A stretch of 64,000 nucleotides of DNA from Peribacillus muralis (lineage in GTDB: Bacteria; Bacillota; Bacilli; Bacillales; DSM-1321). The position numbers and the translations under genes are program-made. The notes beneath the pieces were generated by a model. That model made no database searches, had not been told where the DNA came from, and saw only the letters and a list, made by a program, of their open reading frames with translations. The stretch is from contig NZ_CP017080.1 in the NCBI RefSeq assembly GCF_001645685.2, positions 4,853,501 through 4,917,500 of the forward strand, read 5' to 3'. Positions 8,350 to 16,497 of this stretch are shown piece after piece. The first letter of the stretch is position 1. The number at the start of each line of letters is the position of its first letter.

Positions 8350-10059
8350 ATGTTAAAATCAAGATATGTTGCAGCGGCGATTGGATTATTGATCATGATT
8401 TTCATAGCAGTGATGTTCTTCCTTCCCCAACTTCAAGTTGAAAAAGCCACCAAAGGGAATACCTATACAGAATCTGTATTTGACCAAAGTAAGGTGACGA
8501 AGGTTGACATCACAGTAGCTGATGATGATTTGGATACCATCCTGGATAACCCATCTGAAAAGGAAATCGTTAACGCCGATGTAACGATAGATGGGGAGAC
8601 GGTGAAAAATGTAGGTTTTCGCACCAAAGGAAATCTCTCCTTGAATTCCGTTGTTCAAATGGGCGATTCAGACCGTTATAGCTGGAAGATAGATTTCGAT
8701 CATTATCAGGAAGATCAAGATTTACACGGCCTGAAAAAGTTGGCACTAAACAATAATTACAGCGATCCCACTTATATGAGAGAATACCTTTCCTATGAGT
8801 TAATGGAAAAGATGGGCATCGCGACACCAGGACATTCTTATATGTACGTGACCATCAACGGGAAGGAATGGGGCCTTTACTTAGGTGTGGAAGCAATAGA
8901 GGAAACCTTCCTAAATACCAACTTCGCTGATGGTACAGGCGATCTCTATTATCCTGATGGTACTGGAAGCGATTTAAAATGGATCAGCGAAGACATTGAT
9001 GCTTACACAGGATTGAATCTGAAAACAAACGATCATTCGGACCAATCCGCCATGATCAACATGCTCGATGCCATCAATAATGAAGGCAATCTGGAGGAAG
9101 TACTGGATGTTGATGAAATGCTGCGCTACTTCGCAGCCAACACTGCCCTTGTCAATCTTGATCACTATCAAGGAGATAAAAAGCACAATTACTACCTATA
9201 TGAAGAGAACGGGATCTTTTCGATACTGCCTTGGGACTATAATATGTCATTTGGCGGTTATTCCGGAGGCGGAGGGAGACAGGGAGGAGACACCAATCTA
9301 GAAAATCGAAATGAAGTGACTGCCAAGGACAATGATGCTGAGCAGGATGACACGAAGCTTCCTGAAGAAGCACCGAATATGAACGGTGGCAGAATGATGG
9401 ATATGAGCTCCAATTTCATGAATGAGAATAACATCAACTTCAGCATCACAGAGCCTGTTTCAGGCACGTCCCTTGATGAACGCCCTTTATTGAAGGCCCT
9501 TCTTTCTAACGATGAATACCGTGAAAAATATTATGATTATCTAGACAGCATTGCCACAGATTTTTTCTCTAAAGAAAAAATGACAGCAATGACCTCCGAA
9601 ATTACAACATTGATCACGCCATATGTGAAAAGTGATCCAACCAAGTTTTATACAATGAACGAGTTCATAGAAGCAACATCCGGTGAGGAAACCCTTGTTG
9701 AGTTCGCTTCTCAACGTGCTGAATCCATCTTGGCACAGCTTTCTGGAGACCTTGTTATCGAAGCTGAGGCAGAGAGCAGCATGGGCGTCAAGGCTCCTAA
9801 TATGGGTGCTGAAGAACCTGGAGGCCTGCAAGCACCAAACATGGGCGGCGGCGGGGATATGCCCGCCATGCATCCCCCTGACATGAATCCCGGCGGGAAT
9901 GGTTCACCACCTGATGTAAATGGGATGATGAACCAAAAGGGGCCGGGAAACAGCAGCTATTCCAAAGAAACGGTCATTCTATCTCTTGTGCTCCTAATCT
10001 TATTATTGGGCGCATTGGCTTTCGCCCAATTCTTTAGACGAAGGGGCAAAACTGGATAA
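8350..10059 (+). CDS. CotH-family (spore coat kinase-like) membrane protein
   Basis: A 569-residue protein with a CotH domain. B. subtilis CotH is an atypical secreted-type protein kinase that phosphorylates coat proteins. Visible are an N-terminal membrane anchor (residues 5-25), the nucleotide-site region LKKLALNNNYSDPTYMREYL, NGKEWGLYLGVEAIEE, the catalytic-loop-like DHYQGDKKHNYYLY, and the metal-binding LPWDYNMSFGGY near residue 298. A Gly/Asn/Met-rich low-complexity insert follows at about 304-360, and a second Met/Pro/Gly/Asn-rich tail at about 480-535. A C-terminal transmembrane helix (about 542-561) ends in RRRGKTG. Two anchors and two low-complexity regions differ from soluble spore CotH. 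The context suggests a surface or envelope role rather than the classical coat; this is inferred. Confidence 0.85.
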   Translation: MLKSRYVAAAIGLLIMIFIAVMFFLPQLQVEKATKGNTYTESVFDQSKVTKVDITVADDDLDTILDNPSEKEIVNADVTIDGETVKNVGFRTKGNLSLNSVVQMGDSDRYSWKIDFDHYQEDQDLHGLKKLALNNNYSDPTYMREYLSYELMEKMGIATPGHSYMYVTINGKEWGLYLGVEAIEETFLNTNFADGTGDLYYPDGTGSDLKWISEDIDAYTGLNLKTNDHSDQSAMINMLDAINNEGNLEEVLDVDEMLRYFAANTALVNLDHYQGDKKHNYYLYEENGIFSILPWDYNMSFGGYSGGGGRQGGDTNLENRNEVTAKDNDAEQDDTKLPEEAPNMNGGRMMDMSSNFMNENNINFSITEPVSGTSLDERPLLKALLSNDEYREKYYDYLDSIATDFFSKEKMTAMTSEITTLITPYVKSDPTKFYTMNEFIEATSGEETLVEFASQRAESILAQLSGDLVIEAEAESSMGVKAPNMGAEEPGGLQAPNMGGGGDMPAMHPPDMNPGGNGSPPDVNGMMNQKGPGNSSYSKETVILSLVLLILLLGALAFAQFFRRRGKTG

Positions 10060-10073
10060 GGACCACCCCCCCA

Positions 10074-10116
10074 CATGAACAAGGCATCCCAAAGTATTCG
10101 GGATGCCTTGTTCATG
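10074..10116 (+). terminator. Hairpin after the CotH gene (17-bp perfect stem, no U-tract)
   Basis: CATGAACAAGGCATCCC at 10074-10090 pairs perfectly with 10100-10116 across a 9-base loop. It starts 14 bases after the CotH stop. No run of T follows on either strand, so it is not a textbook intrinsic terminator; it may stabilise the mRNA 3' end. Confidence 0.5.
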
Positions 10117-10154
10117 TCGGCAAAATAGCTTCAACAAACGTTCATGACTTTGTA

Positions 10155-10242
10155 GATCGGAACGGAGGAGGCAAGAATCGCCCGCGGATAGGGAGTGCCT
10201 GCAGGGGTGACGGACGTAGTTCAAATCCTTCAAAACCACGGG
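10155..10242. repeat. Degenerate dispersed intergenic element (fragment)
   Basis: The stretch carries the phrases CGCCCGCGGATAGGGAGTGC and CCTGCAGGGGTGACGGACG. These resemble the short GC-richer repetitive sequences found between genes in several Bacillus genomes, with a CCGCGG-AAAG-GAGTGCCTG core. Its base composition is distinctly more GC-rich than the AT-rich flanks. I recognise it by pattern only; one copy in the window cannot prove that it is repeated. Confidence 0.35.
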
Positions 10243-10249
10243 CGCTAAA

Positions 10250-10414
10250 TCAGCGGGACTCTTTTAATTTCTTAGTTTTATAAACAAGGAAAATTAATGC
10301 ACATACAACATATATCCCAACATATACAGCAGGTGACTCTTCCGAAATTAACCAATAAGTACAAAAGGCAATTAATATAAGATACATTATTAAATCAACC
10401 ATTTTAGATTTCAC
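10250..10414 (-). CDS. Small two-helix membrane protein, 54 residues
   Basis: Read on the minus strand from a GTG at 10414-10412, with AGGAGC 6 bases upstream, the frame runs 54 codons to a TGA at 10252-10250. The product starts MKSKMVDLIMYLILIAF. It has two hydrophobic stretches (about residues 6-23 and 29-45) separated by a short acidic loop SEESP, and ends in a basic tail YKTKKLKESR. The good ribosome-binding site, positive-inside tail and two-helix pattern make it a credible gene. An internal ATG at codon 5 is an alternative start. I recognise no family. It lies between the CotH hairpin and the amylase gene, on the opposite strand to both. Confidence 0.7.
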   Translation of the reverse strand: MKSKMVDLIMYLILIAFCTYWLISEESPAVYVGIYVVCALIFLVYKTKKLKESR

Positions 10415-10830
10415 TGTTTTGCTCCTATTATAAAGTTTTTATTAACAAATTATAAAAAATATACAAATATATGTATTATAAAGGTCCTTATAAGTATATT
10501 CAATAGTATGTATAAAAAAACCATGGGCAATGATTACAAATGAAATCTCCTAATATCGGGAAGAAGGATAATACCTTCGATTTATGTCGCAACTCCTTGA
10601 ATATTCGACAATTTTTTATATGAATGGCCGGCCATTAAAATATTTTTAACCGCCGCTCAATATAATTTACCCTTATTTGGTATAAAATAGTAAAATATAA
10701 AGACAAATGAACCTCCAGAGGATTATCTACTTGTTTACCATTTGAATATAAAGGGTAAAGATTTCCATTATTAGTTTATCCGATCGTTAAGTATTAATGC
10801 CAAAACGCGTCGGTGTCAGGGGGGGAACGG
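10415..10830. other. AT-rich intergenic region upstream of the amylase gene
   Basis: About 415 bases with no supported coding sequence. It should hold the promoters of the divergent small membrane protein and amylase genes. The one notable element is a perfect 14-bp palindrome AATGGCCGGCCATT at 10623-10636, which stands out in an AT-rich context and could be an operator. I see no clear riboswitch or terminator. Confidence 0.5.
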
Positions 10831-12312
10831 ATGAAAAGAAATCATACGATGATGCAATTTTTCGAGTGGCATCTTGAGGCAGATGGTTCACATTGGGACA
10901 GATTGAAATATGCGGCCTCCAAGTTGAAGGATACAGGTATTGATTGTGTTTGGCTTCCGCCCGTTACCAAAGGGCAGTCCATTGGTGATAATGGTTATGG
11001 AATATATGACGGGTACGATTTAGGCGAGTTTGACCAAAAAGGAACGATCCGTACCAAATATGGGACAAAAGAAGAACTGCACCAAGCAATCGCCACCTGT
11101 CATAATTACGGACTTTGCGTCTACATCGATTTAGTCATGAATCACAAAGCTGGCGCTGATGGAACCGAGAAATTCGAAGTCATTGAGGTCAATCCGGAAA
11201 ACCGCATGGAAGATATATCAGAGCCATTCGAAATCGAAGGCTGGACGACATTCGACTTTCCGGGACGTAATAACCAATACTCTGATTTCAAGTGGAACCA
11301 TGAACATTTCAACGGGACTGACTATGATGCCGAAAACGACAAAATGGGTGTCTACCGGATAACAGGGGAAAACAAACACTGGAACAAGCACGTCATTGAT
11401 GAATTCGGCAACTACGATTATTTAATGTTCGCGAATATCGATTACAGCCTGCCGGAAGTCCGCCAGGAAATGATTACTTGGGGAAAGTGGATGGTTGATA
11501 CATTAAAATGTGATGGCTTCCGCTTGGATGCAGTGAAGCATATTGATTATGAATTCATTAATGACTTTTTACAAGAACTCATTCCTTATACAAACGAACA
11601 TTTTTTCATGGTCGGCGAGTTTTGGAAGGCCGATGTTAAAGCTTGTCAAAATTATTTGGAGCAAACCAATCATGACCTCAATTTGTTCGATGTTTCCCTG
11701 CATTATAAATTTCACGAGGCCTCAAACGCAGGATCTGACTTCGATCTCTCAACCATCTTTGATGATACCCTCGTTAAAACCAATCCGGAACAGGCTGTCA
11801 CCTTTGTCGACAACCATGACTCCCAGCCTCATGAATCACTGGAATCGTGGGTGAAGGATTGGTTTAAACCATCTGCATATGCCTTAATCCTGCTTAGGCT
11901 TTGCGGATATCCCTGTGTCTTCTATGGGGACTATTACGGAATTGGCGGCCCTTCTCCGGTCCCAGGCAAAAAGGATATATTGGATCGCCTTTTGCATGCC
12001 AGGTATGAAAAAGCGTATGGGGAACAGAAGGACTATTTTGATGACCCAAATACAGTAGGCTGGGTCCGTTTAGGGGTCGACGAGCTGCAAGGCTCGGGGT
12101 GTGCCATCATTGTCAGCAATGCAGATAACAACAGCGAAAAAAGAATGTTCGTGGGTGAACACCGTGCTGGCGAAATCTGGACTGATTTAACTTTTCACCG
12201 AGATGATCACATCACCATTGAAGAAGACGGCTACGCGACCTTTCCCGTACATGGAAAGAGCGTATCTGTTTGGGCCTTGAATGATACGCCGCTTGGAGCG
12301 GCACAAAGCTGA
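10831..12312 (+). CDS. Alpha-amylase, GH13 (cytoplasmic)
   Basis: A 493-residue glycoside hydrolase family 13 alpha-amylase that cleaves internal alpha-1,4 bonds of maltodextrins or glycogen. The catalytic triad is visible: nucleophile Asp233 in GFRLDAVKH, acid/base Glu263 in MVGEFW, and Asp327 in FVDNHDSQ. The N-terminal MMQFFEW and the VMNHKAGADG calcium-site loop match liquefying-type amylases (GH13_5 group). There is no signal peptide, so it should act inside the cell on glycogen or imported dextrins. I chose the ATG at 10831, 4 bases after a GGGGGGAA ribosome-binding site; a GTG 18 bases upstream precedes that site. It is monocistronic, ending at a strong terminator. Maltohexaose-type product specificity is possible but not decidable here. 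Confidence 0.9.
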   Translation: MKRNHTMMQFFEWHLEADGSHWDRLKYAASKLKDTGIDCVWLPPVTKGQSIGDNGYGIYDGYDLGEFDQKGTIRTKYGTKEELHQAIATCHNYGLCVYIDLVMNHKAGADGTEKFEVIEVNPENRMEDISEPFEIEGWTTFDFPGRNNQYSDFKWNHEHFNGTDYDAENDKMGVYRITGENKHWNKHVIDEFGNYDYLMFANIDYSLPEVRQEMITWGKWMVDTLKCDGFRLDAVKHIDYEFINDFLQELIPYTNEHFFMVGEFWKADVKACQNYLEQTNHDLNLFDVSLHYKFHEASNAGSDFDLSTIFDDTLVKTNPEQAVTFVDNHDSQPHESLESWVKDWFKPSAYALILLRLCGYPCVFYGDYYGIGGPSPVPGKKDILDRLLHARYEKAYGEQKDYFDDPNTVGWVRLGVDELQGSGCAIIVSNADNNSEKRMFVGEHRAGEIWTDLTFHRDDHITIEEDGYATFPVHGKSVSVWALNDTPLGAAQS

Positions 12313-12330
12313 CATTCCGATATAGACAAG

Positions 12331-12362
12331 AACAGCATGCCGGTACCTGCATGCTGTTTTCG
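12331..12362 (+). terminator. Intrinsic terminator of the amylase gene
   Basis: AACAGCATGC pairs with GCATGCTGTT over an 8-base loop and is followed by TTTCGT. It starts 18 bases after the amylase stop codon. Confidence 0.85.
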
Positions 12363-12461
12363 TGCTGAAAAATCTAAATTTTCCCACGCTTCCCGCATCC
12401 AACTACTGTTAGCCACACAACCATCCGTGGTAAGATAAGGTAAAAAGGAGCTGATGGGCAA

Positions 12462-13697
12462 ATGAAGAATGATATCATAGATAGATTTACTTCTTATGTG
12501 AAGGTGGATACACAATCCAATGAGGAAAATCCCTCATGCCCCTCTACACCTGGGCAACTGACCTTGGCAAATATCTTGGTGAAAGAACTGCAATCGATAG
12601 GTATGGAGGAAGTGACGATTGATGGTAATGGCTATGTGATGGCGACACTTCCATCCAATACGGATAAAAAGGTCCCAACGATTGGATTTTTGGCCCATAT
12701 CGATACAGCAACGGATTTTACAGGGAAAAACGTGAAACCACAGCTCGTTGAAAATTACGATGGCCGCGATCTTACCTTACATGAAGAATTGGAAATCATC
12801 CTTTCTCCGAATGAATTCCCTTCACTTATGAATTATGAAGGGCATACGTTGATCACGACCGATGGGACAACCTTGCTGGGCGCAGATAATAAGGCCGGCA
12901 TTGCAGAAATCATGACGGCCATGAATCATTTGATTCAGCATCAGGAAATCAAGCATGGGAAAATCCGTGTCGCCTTTACACCTGATGAGGAAATCGGCAG
13001 AGGTCCCCATAAGTTTGACGTCGACGCTTTTGGTGCCCAATTTGCCTATACGGTCGACGGGGGCCCTCTTGGCGAACTTGAATATGAAAGTTTCAATGCG
13101 GCATCGGCCAAAATCAAAATCAAAGGCACGAACATTCACCCTGGTACCGCCAAAGGGAAGATGGTCAATGCGGCCAAAATCGCCATGGAATTTCATAATT
13201 TGCTACCAGCGGCAGAAGCACCGGAACATACGGAGGGCTACGAAGGTTTTTACCATCTGCTATCCTTTCACGGTGATGTCGAAGAGACCAAGCTTTCCTA
13301 CATCATCAGGGATTTCGAACGCCAAAAATTCAATGATCGCAAGGAATATATCACGCACCTCATCGAAGAGTTAAAAGAAAAGTATGGACAAAAAAGCATC
13401 GAGCTTGAATTGCAGGACCAATACTTCAATATGAAGGAAAAAATTGAGCCAGTCAAAGAAATCGTGGACATAGCCCATGAGGCAATGGAAAAACTCGGTA
13501 TACAACCTAAAATCTCACCCATACGCGGTGGTACGGATGGTTCCCAATTATCATATATGGGCCTTCCGACACCCAATATATTTACCGGCGGCGAGAATTT
13601 TCATGGCAAATATGAATTCATTTCCGTCGATAATATGATGCTGGCGACAAAGGTGATCGTTGGAATTGCTTCCCTTTTTGAAGAAAAAGCGAAGTAG
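12462..13697 (+). CDS. pepT: Peptidase T (tripeptidase)
   Basis: A 411-residue zinc tripeptidase of family M20B that removes the N-terminal residue from tripeptides in the cytoplasm. The two-metal site is visible: GFLAHIDTA (His and Asp), [12 protein letters not shown] (bridging Asp), [10 protein letters not shown] (general base Glu and metal Glu), [13 protein letters not shown], and a late His in [12 protein letters not shown]. The inserted dimerisation domain (about residues 208-320) contains the [14 protein letters not shown] segment typical of the family. AAAGGAG lies 12 bases before the ATG. It stands alone between two terminators. Confidence 0.95.
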   Translation: MKNDIIDRFTSYVKVDTQSNEENPSCPSTPGQLTLANILVKELQSIGMEEVTIDGNGYVMATLPSNTDKKVPTIGFLAHIDTATDFTGKNVKPQLVENYDGRDLTLHEELEIILSPNEFPSLMNYEGHTLITTDGTTLLGADNKAGIAEIMTAMNHLIQHQEIKHGKIRVAFTPDEEIGRGPHKFDVDAFGAQFAYTVDGGPLGELEYESFNAASAKIKIKGTNIHPGTAKGKMVNAAKIAMEFHNLLPAAEAPEHTEGYEGFYHLLSFHGDVEETKLSYIIRDFERQKFNDRKEYITHLIEELKEKYGQKSIELELQDQYFNMKEKIEPVKEIVDIAHEAMEKLGIQPKISPIRGGTDGSQLSYMGLPTPNIFTGGENFHGKYEFISVDNMMLATKVIVGIASLFEEKAK

Positions 13698-13716
13698 CTT
13701 GATGGAAATATAAGAA

Positions 13717-13747
13717 AACCCCAAACCTAAGCGGTCTGGGGTTCTTT
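13717..13747. terminator. Bidirectional terminator between pepT and katE
   Basis: AACCCCAAACC at 13717-13727 pairs with GGTCTGGGGTT at 13733-13743 with one mismatch. T-rich flanks on both sides let it serve the converging pepT and katE transcripts. Confidence 0.8.
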
Positions 13748-13749
13748 CA

Positions 13750-15819
13750 TCATGCCCGTATCCAGTGACGATGCTTGGCAATGGCTTCGATAAAGGCAGT
13801 GCCGCTCTTTTCATCTGCGATGGCCACAACGCCTGCATTGGGATCAAAGGAACCTATGCCTGCCTTCGTCAATATCTCGGCTCCTTCTTTTCCTGCACCG
13901 ATTGCCTTGAAATGATTGTAGGCTTCATTCACAAAGAAAATGGAGTTCTTCGTTGCTTTTAGAGCATCAACACTTTCCTGACCTCCTGCTACATATACGG
14001 CATCGTACAGTACCGAGTCGGCTGTCAGGAATGTCTGGTCGACTTCAACTTGCTGTTCCGTTGCACTTGTAATCATGCCCCGATTAATACTGACGATTTC
14101 CGCGGTTATTCCTGCTGCCTTGAATGATTCCAATACTTGATTGACCTCAGTTCCATTGAAACCATCTGCTGCGAGGATTGCCACTTTTCTTGTTGCGGCG
14201 GTTTTCACTTTCATCAGTTCCTGGCTTAGCGCAGGAGAAGTCAACTCGGTCTCGACCTCATTTTTATTAGATGGAGGATTCGCTCCCACACCCTTGGCGA
14301 TTGCTTCCGCCAGCTCAAGATCGACATTGCTGAACATCTCCACAACCTGCTGCTGAACGTCCTTACTTTTCACTTTCCCCACCTCAAAGTGGAAAGCGGC
14401 AATGATATGCTCCTTCTCCACTTCCGTCATGCTATTCCAGAATAATTTAGCTTGGCTGTAATGGTCCTTGAAGCTTTCACTGCGCTGGCGCACCTTCCTG
14501 CCATCGACCTTTTCCTGATAGTGTGCATAGCCGCCCTCCGCTTCTGAAGCAGGTACCGGTGAGTTGCCTGCAAGGGAATTCTTATGATAGCTGACCGGTC
14601 CTGGATTGATTGTCATCCGATGCATCCCGTCGCGCTGATTGTTATGAAAAGGGCAAACGGGCCTGTTAATCGGAAGCTCATGGAAATTCGGTCCGCCCAA
14701 TCGGGAGAGCTGTGTATCGGTATACGAAAATAAACGTCCTTGAAGCAGCGGATCATTGGAAAAATCGATGCCCGGTACAACATGTCCCGGATGGAAAGCA
14801 ATCTGTTCGGTTTCCGCAAAAAAGTTATCAGGATTCTGGTTCAAAACCATTTTCCCGATTATTTTCACTGGCACCTGTTCTTCAGGCCATAGTTTAGTGG
14901 GATCAAGAATATCAAAGTCGAAATTGAATTCGTCTTCCTCCTTGATCAATTGCACGCCAAATTCAAATTCAGGATAATTGTCTGTATCGATCGCTTCCCA
15001 TAAATCTTGACGGTGAAAATCGGGATTCTTTCCGGCGATTTTCTGCGCTTCATCCCAGACGAGCGATTTAACGCCAAGGACAGGCTTCCAATGGAATTTA
15101 ACGAAATGGGAAACGCCTTCTTCATTCACAAAACGGAATGTATGAACGCCGAACCCCTCCATCATCCTGAGGCTTCTCGGAATCGCCCTATCGGAAAGAT
15201 GCCACATGATCATATGTGCCGTTTCCTCATTATTGGCGACAAAGTCCCAAAAAGTATCATGTGCAGAAGCTGCCTGTGGAATTTCATTATGAGGCTCAGG
15301 CTTTACAGCATGAATCAAATCCGGGAACTTAATTGCATCCTGGATAAAAAATACCGGAATATTATTCCCGACCAAATCATAGTTTCCTTCCTCGGTATAA
15401 AACTTGGTCGAAAATCCCCTGACATCCCGAACCGAGTCTGCCGATCCGCGCGAACCTGCTACTGTGGAGTACCGGACGAATACCGGAGTCTTGACCGAAG
15501 GATCTTGAAGGAACTTGGCCTTTGTAAATTCAGTCATCGGCTCATATACTTGAAAATATCCGTGTGCCCCTGATCCACGTGCATGCACGATTCGCTCAGG
15601 AATTCTCTCATGGTCGAAATGGGTCATCTTTTCACGAAAATGAAAATCCTCCATTAAAGTCGGACCGCGGGTTCCCGCTTTCAAAGAATGCTCATCCTCC
15701 GAAATGCGCAAGCCTTGGTTAGTCGTCATCTTTTTCCCGTTATCATCCGCTCGATATTGATCTAACTGCCGATTCTTACTATGCTCATTAATTTTTCCGC
15801 TCTCGTTTTCACTTACCAT
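13750..15819 (-). CDS. katE: Catalase HPII type (large subunit, with DJ-1/PfpI-like C-terminal domain)
   Basis: A clade 2 catalase of 689 residues that converts hydrogen peroxide to water and oxygen. The catalase core holds the distal haem histidine in RIVHARGSGAHG, the distal asparagine in VGNNIPVFFIQD, and the proximal haem tyrosine in GRLFSYTDTQ. The last 150 residues (KVAILAADGFNG onward) form the flavodoxin/DJ-1-like domain that separates large catalases from the 480-residue class. The ATG at 15819 follows GGAGGGGG; the frame stays open 8 codons earlier but that would overlap the ribosome-binding site. B. subtilis katE belongs to the general stress regulon, and a SigB-like promoter is visible here. 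It is monocistronic. Confidence 0.95.
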   Translation of the reverse strand: MVSENESGKINEHSKNRQLDQYRADDNGKKMTTNQGLRISEDEHSLKAGTRGPTLMEDFHFREKMTHFDHERIPERIVHARGSGAHGYFQVYEPMTEFTKAKFLQDPSVKTPVFVRYSTVAGSRGSADSVRDVRGFSTKFYTEEGNYDLVGNNIPVFFIQDAIKFPDLIHAVKPEPHNEIPQAASAHDTFWDFVANNEETAHMIMWHLSDRAIPRSLRMMEGFGVHTFRFVNEEGVSHFVKFHWKPVLGVKSLVWDEAQKIAGKNPDFHRQDLWEAIDTDNYPEFEFGVQLIKEEDEFNFDFDILDPTKLWPEEQVPVKIIGKMVLNQNPDNFFAETEQIAFHPGHVVPGIDFSNDPLLQGRLFSYTDTQLSRLGGPNFHELPINRPVCPFHNNQRDGMHRMTINPGPVSYHKNSLAGNSPVPASEAEGGYAHYQEKVDGRKVRQRSESFKDHYSQAKLFWNSMTEVEKEHIIAAFHFEVGKVKSKDVQQQVVEMFSNVDLELAEAIAKGVGANPPSNKNEVETELTSPALSQELMKVKTAATRKVAILAADGFNGTEVNQVLESFKAAGITAEIVSINRGMITSATEQQVEVDQTFLTADSVLYDAVYVAGGQESVDALKATKNSIFFVNEAYNHFKAIGAGKEGAEILTKAGIGSFDPNAGVVAIADEKSGTAFIEAIAKHRHWIRA

Positions 15820-15911
15820 TGTTTCATTCCCCCTCCAAGTCAAAAAAATTAAGGTTGATTAGTGCCGTATATATTTTTATTATTGGAAATAATTGCGTTA
15901 TCCTTCCTCAT

Positions 15912-15937
15912 ATACCACTCTATTTTGAGGGATAAAC
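15912..15937 (-). promoter_or_regulatory. Candidate SigB promoter of katE
   Basis: On the minus strand GTTTAT (15937-15932), a 14-base spacer, and TGGTAT (15917-15912) resemble the SigB consensus GTTTAA-N12-15-GGGWAW with one mismatch in each box. It lies about 95 bases before the katE start codon. SigB control of katE is established in B. subtilis; here it is inferred from the motif. Confidence 0.5.
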
Positions 15938-15984
15938 AGAATTCAAAAAAATTATCAGAGTGACGTCAGGTCAATTTGGCGCAG

Positions 15985-16399
15985 GTCGAATTAGTACCGG
16001 ATTGGGTCGAATTATCTCCTGTTAGGACGATTTATCCCCGCATTGAGTCGATTTTTACCCTGTTAGGACGATTTAGCCTCGCATTGGGTCGATTTATCTC
16101 CTGTTAGGACGATTTAACCCACATTGGGTCGATTTATCTCCTGTTAGAACGATTTATCTCCGCATTGGGTCGATTTATCTCCTGTTAGGACGATTTAGCC
16201 TCGGATTGGGTCGATTTATCTCCTGTTAGGACGATTTAACCCACATTGGGTCGAATTATCTCCTGTTAGGACGATTTATCTCCGTATTGGGTCGAATTAT
16301 CTCCTGTTAGGACGAGTTAGCCTCGGATTAGGTCGTTTTTTACCCAGATTGGGACGATTCTTCTCCCAGTTTGGTCAAATCTTGCCCGGATAGGTTGAA
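15985..16399. repeat. Array of 21 phased 20-21 bp repeats (alternating two unit types)
   Basis: A motif G(T/A)CGA(T/A)TTA recurs 21 times, starting near 15985, 16006, 16026, 16047, 16067, 16088, 16108, 16128, 16148, 16169, 16189, 16210, 16230, 16250, 16270, 16291, 16311, 16332, 16353, 16374 and 16394. Through most of the array two unit types alternate: TTGGGTCGATTTATCTCCTG and TTAGGACGATTTA-CC-C-CA, so the higher-order period is 40-41 bases. The outermost copies are the most diverged. The average step of 20.45 bases is about two helical turns. The step is not a multiple of three and no long reading frame covers the array, so it is not a protein repeat. It has no unique spacers, so it is not a CRISPR array. 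Function unknown. Confidence 0.95.
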
Positions 16400-16435
16400 C
16401 CCTAATCTTTTTATCACTAGGGATGTAAATAAAAC

Positions 16436-16485
16436 ATGAAAAAAGAAGCGGGAAGGCCAATTTTTTTAGCCTTCCCGCTTCTTTT
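16436..16485 (-). terminator. Intrinsic terminator of dbpA
   Basis: A 17-bp perfect stem (16441-16457 with 16469-16485) with an 11-base loop. On the minus strand it is followed by a run of six T. It sits just after the helicase stop codon. Confidence 0.92.
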
Positions 16486-16497
16486 CATTCAACAAAT

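Noticed and set aside
15007..15573. A 188-codon plus-strand frame
   Set aside because: It is antisense to the catalase core, whose motifs and length are complete; no start signal supports it.
15985..16399. CRISPR array
   Set aside because: Units are contiguous and only 20-21 bases long, with no unique spacers and no cas genes nearby.
15985..16399. Repeat-protein gene
   Set aside because: The unit length is not a multiple of three and no long open frame crosses the array on either strand.
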